In this document: piece after piece, positions 52,936 through 62,264 of the stretch
How the letters are laid out: every line of letters begins with the position of its first letter
How positions within the stretch are numbered: the stretch's first letter is position 1
Assembly (NCBI RefSeq): GCF_002870125.1
Contig: NZ_PNEO01000010.1
Location: 62,001 to 126,000, forward strand
Direction of reading: 5' to 3'
Length of the DNA stretch: 64,000 nt
Source of the DNA: Burkholderia sp. WAC0059
GTDB lineage: Bacteria; Pseudomonadota; Gammaproteobacteria; Burkholderiales; Burkholderiaceae
Position numbers and translations under genes: made by a program
The notes under the pieces: model-generated
What the model was told of the DNA's origin: nothing
The model's input: only the letters and a program-made list of their open reading frames with translations
Database searches by the model: none

Positions 52936-54294
52936 TCACGACACCGTACCCGGCGCGGCCGCAACATCGCGCGGCGCCCCGCCGGCGTAGCGGCTGGCCG
53001 GGCGCGGCAGGCCGTAGTGCTCGCGCAGCGTCGCGCCGTCGTAGTCGCGACGGAAAATGCCCTTGCGCTGCAGGAGCGGCACGACGTGATCGACGAAGGC
53101 CGCGAGGCCCGACGGAAACACATCCGCGTTCAGGTTGAAGCCGTCGGCGGCGCGCCCGGCAAACCAGCGCTCGATATCGTCCGCGATGGTCTCGGGCGTG
53201 CCGACGATCATCCGGTGCGCGCCGGGATTGCGGTCGAGCAGGTCGCGAACCGTCAGGTTCTCGCTGCGGGCCAGCAACACCGTGGAGCGGATGAAGCCTC
53301 GCGAAACGTCGGCGCGATCGCCGCTGTCGATCAGGTCGTAGGGCAGCGGCGCATCGAGCGCTAGATCGCTGACCTGAACCCCCAGGGCCCGCGCGAATTT
53401 GGCCAGCTCCGCGCTGCGGTCGAGAAGCGCATCCATTTCGGCCTTGCGCCGACGGGCTTCGGCGAGCGTGCCGCCGATCACCGGATACAGGCCCGGCAGG
53501 ATCAGCAGATGGTCGGGGTCGCGGCCATGCGATGCGGCGCGCGCCTTGATGTCGCGATAGAACGCCTGGGCGCCCTCGAACGTGGTCTGCGCGGTGAACA
53601 CGGCATCCGCGTGGCGCGCCGCCAGGGCGACGCCCGCCTCCGAGCCGCCGGCCTGCACCAGCACGGGCCGGCCTTGCGGGCTGCGCGGCAGGTTCAGCGG
53701 CCCCCGCACCCGGAAATGCGGGCCGTCGTGCCCGATGGCATGCACGCGCGCCGGATCGGCGTAACGGCCGCTCGCGCGATCCGCGACGAGGGCGCCGTCC
53801 TCCCAGCTATCCCACAGCTTCAGCACGACCTCGACGAATTCCTCCGCGCGCGCATAGCGCGCCTCCTTGTCGATGGCCTCGCCGACGCTGAAGTTCGCCG
53901 CGGCGTCCGGATCGTAGGTCGTCACCGCATTCCAGGCGACCCGGCCCGCGCTCAGGTGATCCACCGACGCAAAGCGGCGCGCCAGGTTGAACGGATCGTT
54001 GAACGTCGTCGAGGCGGTCCCGATCAGGCCGACATGCTGCGTCACGCCGGCAAGCGCGGTGAGCAGGACGGTCGGTTCGAGCGACTGCGCCGGCCCGTGC
54101 GCGTGACCTTTGAGCGTCAGCGTGTCGGAGAGAAACACCGCGTCGAGCTTGCCGCGCTCGGCGGTCTGCGCGATGGCGGTGAAGAACCCGAGGTCGATGA
54201 TCGACTTCGGATTGTCGAGCGTGCGCCAGCCGGCCGGGTGACGGCCCGTGCCGGTGACGTTGGTGTTCAGATGCAGCCTGCGGGAAGCGCTCAT
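52936..54294 (-). CDS. FMN-dependent monooxygenase, NtaA/SnaA/DszA type (sulfur locus)
   Basis: A 452-residue LLM flavin monooxygenase. Motifs include LNTNVTGTGRHPAGWR, HVGLIGTASTTFNDPFNLAR and HLSAGRVAWNAVTTYDPDAA, the family's flavin-pocket segments. It needs FMNH2 from a reductase not present in the window. Enzymes of this branch desulfonate or cleave C-S and C-N bonds. Flanked by the SsuC gene and rhodanese copy B, it probably releases sulfite or a sulfide-level product from an imported compound. Confidence 0.9.
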   Translation of the reverse strand: MSASRRLHLNTNVTGTGRHPAGWRTLDNPKSIIDLGFFTAIAQTAERGKLDAVFLSDTLTLKGHAHGPAQSLEPTVLLTALAGVTQHVGLIGTASTTFNDPFNLARRFASVDHLSAGRVAWNAVTTYDPDAAANFSVGEAIDKEARYARAEEFVEVVLKLWDSWEDGALVADRASGRYADPARVHAIGHDGPHFRVRGPLNLPRSPQGRPVLVQAGGSEAGVALAARHADAVFTAQTTFEGAQAFYRDIKARAASHGRDPDHLLILPGLYPVIGGTLAEARRRKAEMDALLDRSAELAKFARALGVQVSDLALDAPLPYDLIDSGDRADVSRGFIRSTVLLARSENLTVRDLLDRNPGAHRMIVGTPETIADDIERWFAGRAADGFNLNADVFPSGLAAFVDHVVPLLQRKGIFRRDYDGATLREHYGLPRPASRYAGGAPRDVAAAPGTVS

Positions 54295-54343
54295 GGTCCT
54301 TGTCCGTATGCGGTCGGTGGGGGTGAATCAGCGGACTTGCCGG

Positions 54344-56092
54344 TCAGTCCGCACGGCGCAGCGCCGCGAGCCGCTCGCTGCTGCGCCCGTCGGTCGGCGT
54401 GTCGAAGTCGATCACGTCGATCGAGGCGATACCGTCGCGCTCCAGTTGCCCGACCAGTTGCAGCTCCCAGGCGAGATACGCCTGCATCTGCCGGGCGGCC
54501 TGCCCGGGCGCGTAGTGATACGGGCTGTACCATGCGTCGTCGTCGCCGGTCAGGTTGCCGTCGTCGCCCGCCGCCTGCGGCAGACCGAGCGCCAGCCAGC
54601 GCTGCGTGCCGCCGAGCAGCGCGGCCACGCCCGGGCGCCGCGCGTGCAAGCCCGCCTGCTCACCCGCGCCCAACCCGGCGTTTGATCCCGCGTTTAATCC
54701 CGCTTCTAACCCCGCTTGCAACCCCGCGTTCAGCTCGTCCGCCAGTAAGCCGGCCAGTACGCCGTCGCCGGACGTGAGCACGAGTTGACGCGAAGGATCG
54801 TCGATCTGTTCCAGCCAGTCCTCCAGCGCGCTGGCCGCGACGAAGCGGGCCCCGGCGACGTGCGCGCGGCGAAACGCGAGGCTGCTGTCTACGTCCACGA
54901 CCTGCGCCCTGCCCGCCTCCAGCGCCTGCGCAAGCTGGTCCGCCTCGATCCACGGCGTCCGGCCCGGCGCGCGCAGGATCGCCTGCGGCTGCGGCCCGGC
55001 TTCGAACGCCGCCGACGGATCGTCGCCGCCCAGCACGAACACTTGCAAATAACCAAGCTGGACGAGCCACGATGCGGTCATGCGCGCCCGCACGCCGTCG
55101 TCGTCGGCCAGCACTACGCGCGCGTGCAGCGTGCCCACATATTCGTCGGTGGCCTGCACCAGTTGCCCGCCCGGCGCCGAACGCCAGCCGGCACGGTGGC
55201 CGGCCTCGTATTCCAGCGGGTCGCGCACGTCGAAACGGTAAAGCGTATGCGTCGCCGCCTCGCGCTCGAAACGGGCCAGCGTGGCCCGGTCGATTTCGAT
55301 GACGCCCGCCCGCGCCGCCGCGCGCCGGGCCAGTTCCCGCGCGCTGGCGAGCGTGGCGCCGTCGGGGCGCGGCGCCGTGCGGATCTGGCCGCGCTCGAGT
55401 TCGAGCCCGGCCAGCAGCCACGACATCGACCCGCCCGTGAGCGCGGCAACCGGATTGGGAATGCCGGCGTTGACGAGGGACTGCGCGCCGAGAATGCTGC
55501 GCGTGCGCCCCGCGCAGTTCACCACGATCAGCGTGTCGGGCGACGGCGCCGCCGCCAGCGCGCGATAGACGAGCTCGGCGCCCGCGCATTCGGCCCCGCC
55601 CGGGATGTTCATCGTCCGGTATTCGGAAAACGGCCGGCTGTCGAGGACCACCACGTCCTCTCCGGCGTCCTGCAACCGTTTGAGCGTGAGCGCATCGATA
55701 TTGGGGGTGTCGAGCCGATGCTCGATCACCTCGCCGAACGCCTTGCCCGGCACGTTGGTCCCGCTGAATACCTCGAAGCCGGCCGCCTCCCAGCCGCTCA
55801 CTCCGCCCTCGAGAATCGAGACGTCCGTGTAGCCGAAGCGGGCCAGCCGCGCGGCCGCGCGCGGCGCGTATTCGCCGGCTTCGTCGACCAGCACGACCGG
55901 CGTATCGAGGCGGGGCACGAGCCGCCCGACGACCAGGCCGAGACGTCCGACGGGCGCGATGGACGAATAGAACAGCCGGCGGCGGGCCGAGACGCCCTCC
56001 TCGCGAACGTCGAGGACGGCAAGCTCGCGCCGGGCGGCCAGCGCCGCGCGCAGCGCCGAAGGGGTCAGCAGCGGAATGGTTGAATGGCTCAT
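54344..56092 (-). CDS. Four-domain rhodanese-like sulfurtransferase, copy B, with a repeat insert
   Basis: A 582-residue paralogue of the 48374-49975 protein. Four rhodanese folds are visible. Only domain 2 keeps a Cys, Cys193 in NCAGRTRS, at the same residue number as in copy A; domains 1, 3 and 4 have VDEAGE, ADDDGVR and TSGDG. Between domain 4 halves a run of AGL tetrapeptides (NAGLQAGLEAGLNAGSNAGL) is encoded by 12-bp tandem repeats and is absent from copy A. Position between an ACAD and an LLM monooxygenase suggests handling of sulfane sulfur or sulfite from their products. Confidence 0.88.
   Translation of the reverse strand: MSHSTIPLLTPSALRAALAARRELAVLDVREEGVSARRRLFYSSIAPVGRLGLVVGRLVPRLDTPVVLVDEAGEYAPRAAARLARFGYTDVSILEGGVSGWEAAGFEVFSGTNVPGKAFGEVIEHRLDTPNIDALTLKRLQDAGEDVVVLDSRPFSEYRTMNIPGGAECAGAELVYRALAAAPSPDTLIVVNCAGRTRSILGAQSLVNAGIPNPVAALTGGSMSWLLAGLELERGQIRTAPRPDGATLASARELARRAAARAGVIEIDRATLARFEREAATHTLYRFDVRDPLEYEAGHRAGWRSAPGGQLVQATDEYVGTLHARVVLADDDGVRARMTASWLVQLGYLQVFVLGGDDPSAAFEAGPQPQAILRAPGRTPWIEADQLAQALEAGRAQVVDVDSSLAFRRAHVAGARFVAASALEDWLEQIDDPSRQLVLTSGDGVLAGLLADELNAGLQAGLEAGLNAGSNAGLGAGEQAGLHARRPGVAALLGGTQRWLALGLPQAAGDDGNLTGDDDAWYSPYHYAPGQAARQMQAYLAWELQLVGQLERDGIASIDVIDFDTPTDGRSSERLAALRRAD
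54672..54731. repeat. Five 12-bp tandem repeats inside rhodanese copy B
   Basis: Units of AACCCCGCKTNN-like sequence at 54672-54683, 54684-54695, 54696-54707, 54708-54719 and 54720-54731 keep the reading frame and encode a four-residue xAGL/xAGS repeat on the minus strand. They look like a slippage-expanded insert. Confidence 0.85.
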
Positions 56093-56121
56093 CGTCGGAC
56101 GGGGGAACGTAACGGAAATAG

Positions 56122-57345
56122 TCAGAAGAACGCGGCGGACGGCAGCGGCACCCCGTTGATCGCGTGGTTGCCCAGCGCTCGCGCCTTGTAGAGGCCCGGG
56201 TTGTGCGAGGCGATCGTGCGGATGTTGCGCCAGTGGCGATCGAGCTGCGCGCGTTGCGTGGCCGCCGACGCCCCGCCCACATCGAAGAGCTGCGTCGCCG
56301 ACTGAAGCGCCAGCCGGTCGATCACGACCTTGGCCTTGGCCGCGCGTTGGGCCGCCTCCTCGAACAGCGCGTTGTCGGGTTCGCCGGCAAGCGCGGTGTC
56401 GAACGCGTCGCCGAGCGTCGCGGCCGCGTTCAGCACGGCGGCCTCCGCCACGTAGGCGGCGCTTTGCAGCTCGCCCACGGCCTGCTGGAGCAGGGGATCG
56501 TCCGCGGGACGCGCCGCCACGGCGTGGTAGTAGTTACGGGTGCGGCCGGTGACGAGCGCGACGGCGTCCTTCGCGATGCGGCGCAGGATGCCGGCGATGA
56601 GGGTGGTGAGGTACAACTGCGCGAACGTCGCCGAGTGCCCGATCTTCACGTCGTCGGCGAGAATCAGCACGTCTTCGGGCGCGACCTCGACGTTCGTGAA
56701 TACGGTGGTGCCGCTTGCCGTCTGCCGCTGCCCGATGCCGTCCCAGTCGTCCCGCACGTCGACGCCCGGCTGCCGGACCGACACGCGGGCGCCGACTAGC
56801 CGGCCGTCGGGCGTTTTCGCGTTCACGATGACGTGGTCGAAATAGAGATTGCCGGTGCTGTAGTACTTCGTGCCCGTGAGCCGCCAGGCACGCCCGGCCG
56901 GCTCGAGCCGGGTACGGCCGTCGCCGTCACCGACGTTCTGCGTCCCCAGCTCGCTCGCCCCGAGCCCGAAAAGCTCGCCGGCCTGCACGACTTCGATCCA
57001 CCGCCGGTAAGGCGGCAGGTGTCGTGCGCGCAGGGCCTTTTCGACGAAAGCGAAATGGTTGCGCAGGATATGCGGGATGTTCGAGTCGGCTTCCGCCAGA
57101 TCCAGCACCAGTTCGTACAACTGGGGCAGCGTCGCGCCGCCCCCGCCCTCGGCCCCCGGCACACGGAACACCCCGAGGCGTGCCGCGCGCACCCGCGCGA
57201 TCGCATCGCGCGCGTCGGCCTCCCCGCGGTCGCGAGCCGGCGCGCCGGCCGCCATCGCCGCCACGAGTTCGCGCAGCGCGGCCGAGCCCGGCTGCACGGC
57301 GCCCGGGCGCAAGTTTTCGGCCAGCGTTGAATCGATCGTTCCCAT
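56122..57345 (-). CDS. SfnB/DszC-type acyl-CoA dehydrogenase-like flavoprotein (sulfur locus)
   Basis: A 407-residue ACAD-fold protein. EADSNIPHILRNHFAFVEKA, LTGTKYYSTGNLYFDHVIV and DWDGIGQRQTASGTTVFTN are conserved, and the C-terminal LDRHWRNIRTIASHNPGLYK is the DszC/SfnB signature. ATG at 57345 follows AGGGAG by 9 bases. It resembles the proteins at 30646-31908 and 26231-27484, so the window has three members of this group. It probably oxygenates a sulfur or amine compound with FMNH2 in concert with the flanking LLM enzymes. Confidence 0.86.
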   Translation of the reverse strand: MGTIDSTLAENLRPGAVQPGSAALRELVAAMAAGAPARDRGEADARDAIARVRAARLGVFRVPGAEGGGGATLPQLYELVLDLAEADSNIPHILRNHFAFVEKALRARHLPPYRRWIEVVQAGELFGLGASELGTQNVGDGDGRTRLEPAGRAWRLTGTKYYSTGNLYFDHVIVNAKTPDGRLVGARVSVRQPGVDVRDDWDGIGQRQTASGTTVFTNVEVAPEDVLILADDVKIGHSATFAQLYLTTLIAGILRRIAKDAVALVTGRTRNYYHAVAARPADDPLLQQAVGELQSAAYVAEAAVLNAAATLGDAFDTALAGEPDNALFEEAAQRAAKAKVVIDRLALQSATQLFDVGGASAATQRAQLDRHWRNIRTIASHNPGLYKARALGNHAINGVPLPSAAFF

Positions 57346-57392
57346 CCGTAACACTCCCTGTCAATCCGATGAATTCGCTCCGGCGCGCCGCC

Positions 57393-58550
57393 TCACGCAG
57401 GCGCCTGCACCCGTACCCTGAGCCCGGCCTGTTCGAGCAGCGGCAGCACGGCCTCGCCGAAATACGCGAGATCGGGCTCGAAATCGAAAAACGTTAGCTG
57501 GACGCCGTCGATGCCGGCCGCCTTCAGGCGCAGCAGATCGTCGACGACATGCTCGGGAGAACCAATGATCTGAATGTTGCCGCCCACGACGCGCTGCTCG
57601 CGCTGATGCCCCTTCCAGGCCTGCGCGTCGCTGCGGCGCCCGGTGAATCCGTCGACCGCGCCGAAATCGGCATGCGCGACGATCGCGTCGTGGTACGCCC
57701 GCGCCTCGCCGTCGGTCGGCCGGCAGACGATGGTCGGATTGATGAGCGTACGCACCTGCCGTCCGTGAGCCTGCGCCGCCGCGCGAACCTGGGCGGTATG
57801 GGCCGGCAGCACGTCGAGGGCCGCGTCGATCTGCGCGCCGGCCGAGCTCGTCACGAAGATGAGGTCGGAGTGTTTCGCCGCGTATTCGATCCCGGCCGGC
57901 GAACTCGTTGCGTTGACCAGCACGGGCCGGCCATAACGCGGCGTGGGCGAGACGAATGCCTTGCGCGTCCGGTACCACTGGCCGTCGAACGTCAGTTCGT
58001 CGTCCCGCGACCAGAGCTGCTGCATCAGCTCGACGAATTCGCCCGCCATCTCGTAGCGCAGGTCATGCTCGAAGTGGCCTTCGCGACCGAACATGCCGGC
58101 TTCGTCGACCGAATGCCCCGTCACCATGTTCAGCCCCCACCGTCCGCCGGAAATATGGTCGAGCGTCGCGCCGAACTTCGCGAGGTGCAGCGGATGCCAG
58201 TTGCCGTACAGGATGTGCAGCGTCGAGATGAGCAGGATGCGGCGGGTAATCGACGCCAGCGACGCGATCGTGATGAACGAGTCGAGCGATTCGCGCCGGT
58301 AACGCATCGCCCCGCCGTGCCCGTCCTTGCCAAGCCATTGCGCGAGACCGAACACCAGCTCGAAACCGAGGTCTTCCGCCTTGCGGGTCAGCCGCGCGTT
58401 GTAGTCGAACGTCCAGTCGGTCGTGCGCGGCAGCGTCGACATCGACCAGCCCCCGCTCTGGATCGGCAGGAACAGGCCCAGCATCAGCGGCTGGGAGACG
58501 GCGCGCGACAGCGGGCTGTCGGGATGTTCGGCGGGCGAGAGAATCGACAT
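57393..58550 (-). CDS. LLM flavin monooxygenase, SfnG-like
   Basis: A 385-residue LLM-class enzyme. GLFLPIQSGGWSMSTLPR near the start, then DYNARLTRKAEDLGFELVFG and GGRWGLNMVTGHS, match the dimethylsulfone monooxygenase (SfnG)/alkanesulfonate monooxygenase (SsuD) branch. SfnG converts dimethylsulfone to methanesulfinate with FMNH2. The start ATG at 58550 leaves a 22-residue non-conserved leader; a later Met is possible. It sits between the Dpp-type transporter genes and the ACAD gene. Confidence 0.87.
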   Translation of the reverse strand: MSILSPAEHPDSPLSRAVSQPLMLGLFLPIQSGGWSMSTLPRTTDWTFDYNARLTRKAEDLGFELVFGLAQWLGKDGHGGAMRYRRESLDSFITIASLASITRRILLISTLHILYGNWHPLHLAKFGATLDHISGGRWGLNMVTGHSVDEAGMFGREGHFEHDLRYEMAGEFVELMQQLWSRDDELTFDGQWYRTRKAFVSPTPRYGRPVLVNATSSPAGIEYAAKHSDLIFVTSSAGAQIDAALDVLPAHTAQVRAAAQAHGRQVRTLINPTIVCRPTDGEARAYHDAIVAHADFGAVDGFTGRRSDAQAWKGHQREQRVVGGNIQIIGSPEHVVDDLLRLKAAGIDGVQLTFFDFEPDLAYFGEAVLPLLEQAGLRVRVQAPA

Positions 58551-58583
58551 GGAATATCGGAAAAAAGTGAGCGCGGCGAGCCG

Positions 58584-60194
58584 TCAGGCGTCGTGCACCG
58601 ACGCCAGCGACGAATAGGCCCCCATCGGGGTATTGCTGAAGCCGCCGAGACTCGCCGCATGAATGGCGTAGAAATGCAGTTCGAGCAGGTTGACCGAAGG
58701 CACCTGCTCCTGCGCGATCTGCTGCAGTTGATCGATGAAGGGCTTGCGCGCCACCGGGTCGCTGACCGTCACCAGACCTTCGATGGCCCGATCCATTTCC
58801 GGCGTGGAATAGCCGGTCGCGTTGCTCGAGGTCGAGCCCGGCCGGATCGCCTTCGTCCAGTAGCGACGCGTCACCCCGAGCTGCGGATCGGCGAAGGCCG
58901 CGTACCAGTTGAGCGCCGTGTCGAAGTCGTAGTCCGCATAGACGCGGCGGTTGAAGGTCGGGACGTCGGTCGGCACCAGCGTGAGCGCGACGCCGATGTG
59001 GCGCAGTCCGGCCTGGATGAACTGCGCGCTCAGCACGTACTGGTTGCCGAACGGCAGCGGCAGATTGTTGATCCTGAGGCGCACGCCGTCCGCGCCGCGC
59101 CGGTAGCCGGCCGCATCGAGCAGGGCTTCGGCGCGGGCCGGATCGTAGTCGTACTGCGGCAGGCCGGGCTTGAAGAAGCGCGTCTGATAGCTGGGAATCG
59201 GCCCCTGGGCGGGCTTGGCCAGCCCGTACCAGACCACCTTCGCCAGCGCGTCGCGGTCGATCGCATGCGCGATGGCCTGGCGCACGCGCGGGTCCTGGAA
59301 CGGCTTGCGGCGCAGGTTGAAATCGAGGAATGAAATCGGCGCAATGCCGTCGAACACGTGGCTCGACACGACGAACCGCGGGTCGCTGCGCAGCCGCACG
59401 AGATCGGGCAGCGCGACCGCGTCGGTCGGCGCGTAGCGCAGGTCGCCGGATTCGAGCGCCGCGAGCCGCGTGCCCTCGTCCGGCATGATGCGAAACACGA
59501 TGCGCTCGAAATGCGGCAGGTTGGTCCGGTCCCAGTAGTCCGGATTGCGTTCGAGCACCACGTAGTTGCCGCGTACCCATTCCTTGAAGACGTACGGCCC
59601 GTTGCCGACCGGATGCGCGTTCAGCGGATTCGTCAGCGGCGGGCTGCCCGCATACAGGTGCTTCGGCAGGATCTGCGTCTCGTAGCCGCCGAGCGCCGAC
59701 CAGACCGCGGGGACCGGCGATGTAAACCGGAAGACGGCCGTATGGTCGTCCGGCGTATCGACCGCCTCGAGCGTCGCGAAGGTCGCGCCGCCGCGCGGAT
59801 GGAACGGCTTCGTGACCGCCATCAGCGAGTACTGCACGTCCGCCGACGTGAAAGGCTGGCCGTCGTGCCACCTGACGTCCTTGCGCAGATGGAACGTGAT
59901 GGTCCGGCGATCGGCCGATTCCTCCCAGGACTGGGCGAGCTGCGGCACCGGCCGGAACGCGTCGTCGTAGGTGACGAGACCGTCGAAGACGTTGACCGAC
60001 ACGATGACCGCCGGATTCGAGATATTCAGCCCTGCCACCCAGCCGGCCGGTTCGGGCACGATGACGGCCTGCAGGACATTGCCCTGCGCCGCGTCTTTTG
60101 CGGCGGCCTCGCCTGCCGCGAACGACACGCCCGGCAGGACGGGCGCCGCCGCTGCGGCGGCGGCGAGCTGGAAGAACCGGCGACGGGTGATCAA
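58584..60194 (-). CDS. ABC transporter substrate-binding protein, family 5 (Dpp/Opp type)
   Basis: A 536-residue family-5 binding protein with a twin-arginine signal ([15 protein letters not shown], cleavage probably after SFA). The core shows VFDGLVTYDD, FHLRKDVRWHDGQPFTSADV and DPRVRQAIAHAIDRDALAKV, all family hallmarks. Relatives bind peptides, glutathione, nickel or opines. It starts with TTG at 60194, which overlaps the ATPase stop (TTGA), and AGGAG lies 8 bases upstream. Ligand unknown; in this context perhaps a sulfur-containing peptide or conjugate. Confidence 0.92.
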   Translation of the reverse strand: MITRRRFFQLAAAAAAAPVLPGVSFAAGEAAAKDAAQGNVLQAVIVPEPAGWVAGLNISNPAVIVSVNVFDGLVTYDDAFRPVPQLAQSWEESADRRTITFHLRKDVRWHDGQPFTSADVQYSLMAVTKPFHPRGGATFATLEAVDTPDDHTAVFRFTSPVPAVWSALGGYETQILPKHLYAGSPPLTNPLNAHPVGNGPYVFKEWVRGNYVVLERNPDYWDRTNLPHFERIVFRIMPDEGTRLAALESGDLRYAPTDAVALPDLVRLRSDPRFVVSSHVFDGIAPISFLDFNLRRKPFQDPRVRQAIAHAIDRDALAKVVWYGLAKPAQGPIPSYQTRFFKPGLPQYDYDPARAEALLDAAGYRRGADGVRLRINNLPLPFGNQYVLSAQFIQAGLRHIGVALTLVPTDVPTFNRRVYADYDFDTALNWYAAFADPQLGVTRRYWTKAIRPGSTSSNATGYSTPEMDRAIEGLVTVSDPVARKPFIDQLQQIAQEQVPSVNLLELHFYAIHAASLGGFSNTPMGAYSSLASVHDA

Positions 60195-61255
60195 CTCAGG
60201 GACTCCTCGTGGGTGCGAATCGGGGGGTGGCCGCTACCGCCTGCGCCGCCGCTACCGCCTGCGTCCGGCGCGGCCCGGCGGATCGCCGGCGCGGCATCTG
60301 CCGCGAATGCCGGGGCCGACGCGTCGCCGCCGTACAGGTGGCAGGCCACGACGTGCGCGCTGCCCACGGGCACCAGCGCGGGCGGCGTCTCGCTGCACAC
60401 CGGCCGCGCGTGCGGACAGCGCGACTGGAACCGGCATCCGCGAGGCGGGGCGTACGGATTGGGCAATTCGGCCGACGACGCGACGGGCAGCGGCGTGCCG
60501 CGCACCGGAATCGAGTCGATCAGCAGTTGCGTGTACGGATGCGCCGCGTGCTGCCAGAGCTGCCCGCGCGGCAGGATTTCGACGGTCTGGCCGAGGTACA
60601 TCACGGCGATGCGGTCCGCCAGGTAGCCGACCGCGGCAAGGTCGTGACTGATGAAGAGGCCGGTCATCGCCCGTTCGCGCTGCAGGTCCGACAGCAGGTT
60701 CAGCACCTGCGCCTGCAGCGATACGTCCAGCGCGGAGACCGGCTCGTCGCAGATCAGCACGTCCGGGTCCACGCTCAGCGCGCGGGCGATGTTGACGCGC
60801 TGACGCTGACCGCCCGACAACTCGTGCGGCATGCGCTCCGCCAGCGCCGGCGCGAGGCCGACCTGATGCAGCAGCGCATCCACGCGTTCGCGCCGCTCGG
60901 CGGACGTGCCGATGCGGTGCACTTCGAGCGGGAGGGTCAGGGTCCGGCGCACGGTCTTGCGCGGATCGAGAGCGCTCAGCGGGTCCTGGAAAACCATCTG
61001 CATGCGCCTGCGCCACGGCAGCCACTGCCGGCGCGCGAGACTGCCGAGATCCACGCCGTCCAGCCGTACGGCCCCTTCGGCCGGCTTCGTCAGGCCGACG
61101 ATGGCCTTGCCGAGCGAGCTCTTCCCGCAGCCGGACTCGCCCACGAGCCCGAGCGTTTCTCCGCGCGCCACGGCGAGCGACAGCGTATCGACGGCGTTCA
61201 GCACGCCGCGCCGCGTCGCATAGCGCACGCTCAGGCGATCGACTTCAAGCAGCAT
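60191..61255 (-). CDS. ABC transporter ATPase, DppF/OppF type
   Basis: A 354-residue ATPase with Walker [10 protein letters not shown] (about 39-47), signature [15 protein letters not shown], Walker [13 protein letters not shown] and the oligopeptide-type C-terminal zone with Cys residues ([15 protein letters not shown]) that may hold an iron-sulfur cluster, as in DppD/DppF. The final ~40 residues are Ala/Gly-rich. ATG at 61255 is preceded by AGGAGG and overlaps the partner ATPase gene by 11 bp. Confidence 0.93.
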   Translation of the reverse strand: MLLEVDRLSVRYATRRGVLNAVDTLSLAVARGETLGLVGESGCGKSSLGKAIVGLTKPAEGAVRLDGVDLGSLARRQWLPWRRRMQMVFQDPLSALDPRKTVRRTLTLPLEVHRIGTSAERRERVDALLHQVGLAPALAERMPHELSGGQRQRVNIARALSVDPDVLICDEPVSALDVSLQAQVLNLLSDLQRERAMTGLFISHDLAAVGYLADRIAVMYLGQTVEILPRGQLWQHAAHPYTQLLIDSIPVRGTPLPVASSAELPNPYAPPRGCRFQSRCPHARPVCSETPPALVPVGSAHVVACHLYGGDASAPAFAADAAPAIRRAAPDAGGSGGAGGSGHPPIRTHEESLS

Positions 61256-62264
61256 GGGGCCTCCTGTCGCTTGCCTCGACGCCCGTTTCGCCCGCGCCGA
61301 GGACACAGCCCACCCCGCCATCGCCGAGACGCTGCCAGGCCGGCACCGCCTCGCGGCAAGCGGCCTGCGCCTGTGCGCAACGCGGCGCGAACGCGCAGCC
61401 GCGCGGCGCGCTGCCCGGCGCCGGCACGGCACCGGGGATATCGGCCAGCCGGACCCGCTCGCCGCCGCGACGGGGTCGCGCCTCCAGCAGGCGTTGCGTA
61501 TACGGATGCCGCGGATCGTCGAACAGCCCCGCCGCCGCTCGCTCCTCGATCTTGCGGCCGGCATACATGACCGCGACCCGATGCGCGAGCTGCCCGACAA
61601 TCCCGAGGTCGTGCGTGATCAGCAGCAGCGCCATGCCGGTCTGCTGCTGCAGCGTCGCGAGCAACGTGAGAATCTGCGCCTGGATCGTCACGTCCAGCGC
61701 GGTGGTCGGCTCGTCGGCAATCAGCAGCCGGGGCTGCCCCGCCAGCGCCATCGCGATCAGCACGCGCTGGCGCATGCCGCCCGAGAGCCGGTGCGGGTAA
61801 TCGTCGATGCGCCGCGCCGGCTCCGGAATGCCCACCTGGCGCAGCAATTCGAGCGTTGCGCCGCGCGCGGCCGCGCCGGACAGCCCCTGATGCAGCTTCA
61901 GCGCCTCGCCGATCTGGCGCCCGACGGTACGAACCGGATTCAAGGCGGCCAGCGGATCCTGGAAGATCATCGCGATATGGCCGCCGCGCAGCCGGCGCCA
62001 CGACGCCTCCGGCAAATCGGGCAGATCGGTCCCGGCAAAACGCAGCCGCGTCGCGCTCACGTCGACCTCGCGCCGGTCGAGCAGCCCCATCAGCGCCAGC
62101 GCGGTCGTGGACTTCCCGCAGCCCGACTCGCCGACCAGCGCCAGCGTCTCGCCCGCCCGAATCCCGAACGACAACCGGTCGACCGCGCGGGCCGGCGCCC
62201 GGCCGCGCCCGGCGGGAAACGCGATACTGAGGTCCTCGACCTCGAGCAGCGGCGCGCCGCTCAC
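61245..62264 (-). CDS. ABC transporter ATPase, DppD/OppD type
   Basis: A 339-residue ATPase with Walker [10 protein letters not shown], signature [15 protein letters not shown], Walker [13 protein letters not shown] and the Cys-containing C-terminal motif [15 protein letters not shown]. It pairs with the DppF-type ATPase. The start is GTG at 62264, inside the permease stop (gTGA), with GGAGG 5-6 bases upstream; the longer open frame is shadow of the permease gene. Confidence 0.92.
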   Translation of the reverse strand: MSGAPLLEVEDLSIAFPAGRGRAPARAVDRLSFGIRAGETLALVGESGCGKSTTALALMGLLDRREVDVSATRLRFAGTDLPDLPEASWRRLRGGHIAMIFQDPLAALNPVRTVGRQIGEALKLHQGLSGAAARGATLELLRQVGIPEPARRIDDYPHRLSGGMRQRVLIAMALAGQPRLLIADEPTTALDVTIQAQILTLLATLQQQTGMALLLITHDLGIVGQLAHRVAVMYAGRKIEERAAAGLFDDPRHPYTQRLLEARPRRGGERVRLADIPGAVPAPGSAPRGCAFAPRCAQAQAACREAVPAWQRLGDGGVGCVLGAGETGVEASDRRPHAA

